Assembly: GCA_002501485.1 (NCBI GenBank)
Contig: DLTS01000016.1
Span: 1-34,693 of the forward strand
From: Acidimicrobiaceae bacterium UBA7830
GTDB lineage: Bacteria; Actinomycetota; Acidimicrobiia; Acidimicrobiales; Ilumatobacteraceae
Reading direction: 5' to 3'
DNA length: 34,693 bases
Below the pieces are notes generated by a model. That model saw nothing but the letters and a program-made list of their open reading frames with translations. It did not search any database and was not told the origin of the DNA. The position numbers and the translations under genes are program-made. Shown in pieces: positions 30,846-34,693 of the stretch; within the stretch, counting starts at the first letter, position 1, and the number at the start of each line of letters is the position of its first letter.

Positions 30846-31670
30846 TTACTCGGAAGAAGTGCTGTTGCGTCGAGGGGCGTCAATGAGTGCGAGTTGGGGG
30901 TCGCCACCGAACTCAGGGCACCATGATGAGAATTTACAGAACTTGCAAAGAGCACTCTTTCGAGTCGCAAACTCTCCGCTTTCACAGGCTTGGGAAATTG
31001 CTCGATGCACAGCAGTAAGTCGTTGCTCGGTGAACGAAATCGTCTTGCTTGACGGGCGAGTGGTAATTGTCTGTGTCGATTTGACGTACATCAGCCGCAG
31101 CTCGGTTGCGTCCTCGGCAAACTCTCGCTGACAAAGCAGTGCATAGAAATGCACGCCTGCTAGCGCCTTTTTCTCAAATGAGGGGCCCGGAGCGCGACCA
31201 GTTTTGTAATCGGTGATGACGAGATGATCATCGTTGTCGCGTTCGAGACGATCAATGATTCCACGCAGTGTGACGCCGTCAAATTCAGCCTCAATGCGAA
31301 GTTCAAGCCCGATTGGATTCACCGTTGATGGATCTTCCATTTGCAACGCGTTCATCGCAAGTTTCCGACACTCGTCTCCGAGTCGGGTGAACCGATCACC
31401 TTCAAGTTCAAGAAAGAGTACGTCATCGTCGTGTCTGAATTCGGTCAACATTTGATCGACCGAATCGTTCATGCGTTCGGCATCGAGTTGAGCAGCGGTA
31501 TCGGCGTAAAAGTGTTCGAGGGCGCGATGGACCATCGTGCCGCGCACAGTCGCTTCCGTCGGTGGATCGAACAGTCCGTCAAGGCTCGAAAACCGAAACG
31601 CAAGGGGACAAGAAAGGAACGAGTCGATACGCGAAGGTGAAAGTGTTGTCGGCGGCGCGTAGCTGCTCAT
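30846..31670 (-). CDS. RecB-like PD-(D/E)XK nuclease with probable Fe-S cluster
   Basis: A 274-residue nuclease. The N-terminal SPSRIDSFLSCPLAFRF carries the first Cys of a four-Cys cluster. The core shows GTMVHRALEHFY (His), ELRIEAEFDGVTLRGIIDRLERD (Asp), ITDYKTGRAPG (D-x-K) and QTITTR. The last three Cys lie in CKFCKFSSWC. This is the RecB/AddB-type nuclease domain, close to Cas4-like and actinobacterial RecB-family exonucleases, and the Cys set usually holds a 4Fe-4S cluster. It has no helicase domain, so it is a stand-alone nuclease, probably in DNA repair. It precedes the PAP2 gene by 4 nt. Confidence 0.92.
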   Translation of the reverse strand: MSSYAPPTTLSPSRIDSFLSCPLAFRFSSLDGLFDPPTEATVRGTMVHRALEHFYADTAAQLDAERMNDSVDQMLTEFRHDDDVLFLELEGDRFTRLGDECRKLAMNALQMEDPSTVNPIGLELRIEAEFDGVTLRGIIDRLERDNDDHLVITDYKTGRAPGPSFEKKALAGVHFYALLCQREFAEDATELRLMYVKSTQTITTRPSSKTISFTEQRLTAVHRAISQACESGEFATRKSALCKFCKFSSWCPEFGGDPQLALIDAPRRNSTSSE

Positions 31671-31694
31671 ACCGAACAGCCTGCCAGATGCATG

Positions 31695-32549
31695 TCACGC
31701 ACTGGTGTTACTCAGCAGCTCTTCGACCGTGTGCGCAACCTGACTGGGCACGACAAAGGGCCCAAAGTGATTCATTGATTCGTCAGGGTGGTACGAGCCG
31801 TTTGGAAGGCGCTGAGCAACTCTGGCCGCAAAGTTCGACGGCTGATGCTCTTCGACAATGCCAGCGATCACATTCACCGGAAGCGCGATTTGTGGGAGTG
31901 ACTCCCAGAGTTCGTTTCGATGGGCGGCTCGAAACACTGACGCTTCGAACGTGGGAGTGCACGAGAGTGACACGCTGCCGTCGTCGTTCGACTTGACCCC
32001 ATAGTTCACATAGTCACTCAGCGAACGCTCGGTGAAGATCCCTAAAGGAGGCTTTGAGGCGTAATTTGCAATTGCAGCCTCTGCGCTGTCAAAGGTTGGT
32101 CGGCGTCGCTCCGCCCCAACGGCAATTGGGAGATGTTCGACATCGAAGTCATCATTCGGTGGGGGAGCGATCGGTTCAAAAGCGACGAGTTTCGAGAATG
32201 CTGTCGGATCTTTCAGATGGGCAAGAAGCACCGCAGCGCCGCCCATTGAATGCCCGAACGCCCGAAGCCCGCCGTGAGGAGCGAGGTAATGGGCAGCGAT
32301 GAGGGCGTCCTCCCCAAAGGATTCCCACGTGTTGACGCTGTCGTCAGCGGAGGGGGTTTCGCCGTGCCCGGAATAGTCCACGGCCCATACGCTCCAGCGA
32401 GACGACAGATGCTCTGCCAGTTCGAGGTAACAACGACCGTGAAAGCCTGTTGCATGCGAAATGAAGAGCGGTTCCTCGCCGGAACCACCGAGATGGTGAA
32501 GGATGAGCGGCGACCCATCGGGCCGAGTGAGAGAAACCGTCGACGTCAA
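31695..32549 (-). CDS. Alpha/beta hydrolase
   Basis: A 284-residue alpha/beta hydrolase with a complete elbow GHSMGGAAVLLAHL (nucleophile Ser). Other parts are the oxyanion strand LFISHATGFHG, the strand VWAVDYSGHGETPSAD, and a His in the C-terminal loop HPDESMNHFGPFVVP. It probably hydrolyses an ester, lactone or thioester. The start is TTG, overlapping the TGA stop of the SDR gene upstream (TTGA), so translation is coupled to it. The pairing with an MFE-2-like SDR suggests acyl-CoA or steroid-type catabolism. The substrate is unknown. Confidence 0.9.
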   Translation of the reverse strand: MTSTVSLTRPDGSPLILHHLGGSGEEPLFISHATGFHGRCYLELAEHLSSRWSVWAVDYSGHGETPSADDSVNTWESFGEDALIAAHYLAPHGGLRAFGHSMGGAAVLLAHLKDPTAFSKLVAFEPIAPPPNDDFDVEHLPIAVGAERRRPTFDSAEAAIANYASKPPLGIFTERSLSDYVNYGVKSNDDGSVSLSCTPTFEASVFRAAHRNELWESLPQIALPVNVIAGIVEEHQPSNFAARVAQRLPNGSYHPDESMNHFGPFVVPSQVAHTVEELLSNTSA

Positions 32550-33442
32550 CGGAGAGCATCCACGAACATTTTGGTCTCTTCAGCGATTTGCGCGGGAACG
32601 GCATAGCCGTCTCGGTCGCAGATCGTCGACCAGTTGTCGCGCACCAATTCAGGAGACAAATTTGCGTCGGTGAACCCTTGGCATTCTCCGATGAAGACTT
32701 CGGCGACACGTCCTCCACCTACGGAGAACATACGGCCTGTTGCATCGCATGATTCGTGGGCGAGGAAGGTCACCAGAGGGGCAACATAGTCAGGTTGCAG
32801 TTTTTGACCGAGATCACCAAGGAGGTCTTCGGTCATGCGGGTGAGCGCAATTGGTGCGATCGCATTCGCAGCGATGTTGAAGCGTGCACCTTCGACGGCA
32901 AGAACCCGGGTGAATCCAACAAGTCCCATCTTTGCGGCGCCGTAGTTTGCTTGCCCGAAGTTTCCGAAGATTCCTGCGGCTGACGAGGTGGAGATAATGC
33001 GACCGTATCCCTTTTCGCGCATGACACGGAATGCTGGCCCGGTGACGTTAAACGCGCCTTTCAAGTGAACATCGAATACGGGGTCGACAAGCGACTCGTC
33101 CATATTGTGAAAAGCCTTATCGCGCAGGATTCCCGCATTATTGATGACAATATCAACTGTTCCGAAGGCGTCAAGCGCCGACTGTACGATGGCTTGTCCA
33201 CCTTCAGCTGTTGCCACTGAATTTACATCTGCGACTGCTTCTCCGCCGAGCGCCTCGATTTCGTCGACCACCTTGTCGGCTGCACCCTTGTCGGAGCCAG
33301 TGCCATCGACTGCGCCGCCGAGATCATTCACCACGACGAGCGCTCCTCGAGACGCCATGAGGAGGGCGTGTTGGCGGCCGAGGCCCCCGCCTGCTCCTGT
33401 GATGATTGCTACTTTGCCGTCGAATCCAAGTGCTTCAGTCAT
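32546..33442 (-). CDS. MFE-2/HSD17B4-like short-chain dehydrogenase
   Basis: A 298-residue SDR. IITGAGGGLGRQHALLMASRG, NNAGILRDKAFHNM and ISTSSAAGIFGNFGQANYGAAK (Ser-Tyr-Lys) place it with the 3R-hydroxyacyl-CoA dehydrogenase domain of peroxisomal multifunctional enzyme type 2. The tail after the Rossmann core (GGRVAEVFIGECQGF, then LVRDNWSTICDRDG) is typical of this group. It likely oxidises a (3R)-hydroxyacyl-CoA or steroid-type substrate with NAD. It is the first gene of a two-gene unit with the hydrolase. A TAACGT box 6 nt before the ATG suggests a leaderless mRNA. Confidence 0.92.
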   Translation of the reverse strand: MTEALGFDGKVAIITGAGGGLGRQHALLMASRGALVVVNDLGGAVDGTGSDKGAADKVVDEIEALGGEAVADVNSVATAEGGQAIVQSALDAFGTVDIVINNAGILRDKAFHNMDESLVDPVFDVHLKGAFNVTGPAFRVMREKGYGRIISTSSAAGIFGNFGQANYGAAKMGLVGFTRVLAVEGARFNIAANAIAPIALTRMTEDLLGDLGQKLQPDYVAPLVTFLAHESCDATGRMFSVGGGRVAEVFIGECQGFTDANLSPELVRDNWSTICDRDGYAVPAQIAEETKMFVDALR

Positions 33443-33448
33443 GCCCGC

Positions 33449-33454
33449 ACGTTA
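33449..33454 (-). promoter_or_regulatory. -10 box of a leaderless mRNA (TAACGT)
   Basis: Minus-strand TAACGT lies 6 nt before the ATG of the MFE-2-like SDR. Confidence 0.5.
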
Positions 33455-33529
33455 CCGACCTTGTAGCACCGTTGGGAAAACGGCGGGAACAAAACTGGGT
33501 GAAACCTGCTGTGGCCTCGCCATTGGCCC

Positions 33530-34693
33530 CTAACTACCGGGAATTGAATCCAGCGCCATTGCCGTGAGCCCCTTGTAGTCGAGTTTTCCGTTGACGGCAC
33601 GGCCGACGGTGTCGACACGAATGACGTGCCTCGGGGCTTTGTAGCGGGCAATTTTCGAGCGAACGTGCTCAATGAGTGTGTCATCGTCAACCGAAGGGTC
33701 GAGCAACTCAACGATGGCGCAGATTGCTTGACCAAACCTCTCGTCGGGCACCCCGACGACCGCACAGTCTGCGACCGCGTGATGAGTCTTGATCGTTTCC
33801 TCAACCTCTTCTGGGTACACCTTCTCTCCGCCGGTATTAATGCACTGGCTGCCTCGGCCGAGCAGGGCGACCGAACCGTCGGCTCGAATTTCGGCCCAAT
33901 CACCAGGGATCGAGTAGCGCACTCCATCGATGATCTGGAAGGTTGCTGCAGACTTCTCTTCGTCCTTGTAGTACCCAATCGGGGTCCGACCGCGAAGAGC
34001 GACCCGGCCGCGTTCACCTGACCCGGGCTCAACATCTCGGCCATCTTCGGTGACGACACGAGTATTTGGCCCGAGAGAGAAACTCCCGGTGCCAGATTCG
34101 GCAGAATCTTTCGTCGACACATTGCTAGCCATGCCGATTGCCTCGCTCGAACCGAGCGAGTCGACCATGATGAGACGTTCGTTGTGTCGAAGAAGCCCAT
34201 CTTTGGTTTCACGCGACCACATCACCCCTGAGGAAATGATGACGCGCAGGCTCGAGAGATCCCAGCGGTCCTCGTTGGCATCAAGCGCTCGCAGCATTGG
34301 TTTTGCAAATGCATCGCCGACGATCGAGATCGAGTTAATCCTGGCCGACTCAATAGTCGACAGCAGTTCATCAACATCAAAGTTCCGCCCGGTGAGCGTG
34401 GTGGTTGACCCGCCAAGCAGCATCGTTGAGAGCGAGTTAAAGAAGCCGGTGCCGTGCATGAGAGGAGCTCCGGGCAGGCCTTTAGGTCCGGACCCTTTGA
34501 GACGAGCTGCGGCAACTCCGGCCGCGGGTTCCTCGGGGAGTTTATTTCGATTACTCGATTCGAGAGCGCCGACGAGGTCGTCTTGGCGCCACATGACTCC
34601 CTTTGGCATTCCGGTCGTTCCACCGGTGTAGAGCAGCATCAGATGGTCGCCGCTTCGCCCCCACGGGCCCTTGACGTTGTCAGGTGACCCCGA
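33530..34693 (-). CDS. Acyl-CoA synthetase (AMP-forming), 5' end cut by window edge
   Basis: 387 residues read open to the right edge, so the N-terminus is missing. The AMP-binding motif MLLYTGGTTGMPKGVMW lies near the visible start. LGSSEAIGM follows in the core, then GDWAEIRADGSVALLGRG, NTGGEKVYPEEVEETI and the C-terminal catalytic Lys region GRAVNGKLDYKGL. The LLYTGGTTGMPKGVMWRQDD stretch is typical of actinobacterial FadD-like ligases that activate long-chain or steroid-derived acids. Codons just upstream of the motif (SPDNVKGPWG) are in frame and family-like, so the gene starts beyond this window. It is separated from the MFE-2-like SDR by an 87-nt gap in the same direction, so they may be co-transcribed. 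Confidence 0.92.
   Translation of the reverse strand, partial: SGSPDNVKGPWGRSGDHLMLLYTGGTTGMPKGVMWRQDDLVGALESSNRNKLPEEPAAGVAAARLKGSGPKGLPGAPLMHGTGFFNSLSTMLLGGSTTTLTGRNFDVDELLSTIESARINSISIVGDAFAKPMLRALDANEDRWDLSSLRVIISSGVMWSRETKDGLLRHNERLIMVDSLGSSEAIGMASNVSTKDSAESGTGSFSLGPNTRVVTEDGRDVEPGSGERGRVALRGRTPIGYYKDEEKSAATFQIIDGVRYSIPGDWAEIRADGSVALLGRGSQCINTGGEKVYPEEVEETIKTHHAVADCAVVGVPDERFGQAICAIVELLDPSVDDDTLIEHVRSKIARYKAPRHVIRVDTVGRAVNGKLDYKGLTAMALDSIPGS

Overview
The window (about 57% G+C by eye) looks like a chromosomal stretch of a high-GC Gram-positive, most likely a member of the Acidimicrobiia. The signs are a homodimeric AceE-type pyruvate dehydrogenase, a mycothiol-conjugate amidase homologue, an F420-type luciferase-like oxidoreductase, many acyl-CoA and short-chain dehydrogenase genes, and many genes that seem to lack a leader, with a TAnnnT box 6-7 nt before the start codon. 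This placement is inference. No rRNA, tRNA, CRISPR array, prophage or insertion sequence was seen.

Layout. 1-1.3 kb: a truncated metallo-hydrolase and a PIN toxin / Phd-like antitoxin pair whose start codon sits inside a perfect 13-bp inverted repeat. 1.3-4 kb: acyl-CoA dehydrogenase, two small hypothetical genes, and an alpha/beta-hydrolase-like protein with Asn at the nucleophile position. 4-6.7 kb: aceE. 7-12 kb: RNase HI, an HSD10-like dehydrogenase, argJ, a FAD amine-oxidase-like enzyme and a TIGR01777 epimerase. 12-12.6 kb: a thioredoxin-like lipoprotein with an in-frame TGA exactly where the first Cys of CxxC should be. A GGUC-loop hairpin follows it, which makes it a strong selenoprotein candidate. 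12.7-18.7 kb: a run holding E3 (lpd), E2 with one lipoyl domain, a single gene fusing LipB to LipA, and an M24 peptidase. 18.7-25 kb: lipoprotein, 8-TM protein, acyl-CoA ligase, LLM oxidoreductase, sortase, rhomboid protease and two short genes. 25-27.4 kb: Mca-like amidase with a small SCP2-like partner, and a YdjC-family deacetylase coupled to an 88-aa gene. 27.4-34.7 kb: thiolase, three short hypothetical or remnant genes, two SDRs, PAP2 phosphatase, RecB-like nuclease, alpha/beta hydrolase, and an acyl-CoA ligase cut by the right edge.

How the genes fit. AceE, E2 and E3 form the pyruvate dehydrogenase complex. LipB-LipA, whose gene overlaps the E2 gene, would make the lipoyl group that E2 carries, so cofactor assembly and its client are co-expressed. 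The ACAD, HSD10-like SDR, thiolase, MFE-2-like SDR and two acyl-CoA ligases point to broad fatty-acid or steroid-like acyl-CoA degradation. The most interesting items are the candidate selenocysteine thioredoxin-like lipoprotein, the LipB-LipA fusion and the mirrored leaderless divergent promoter at 25.07 kb.
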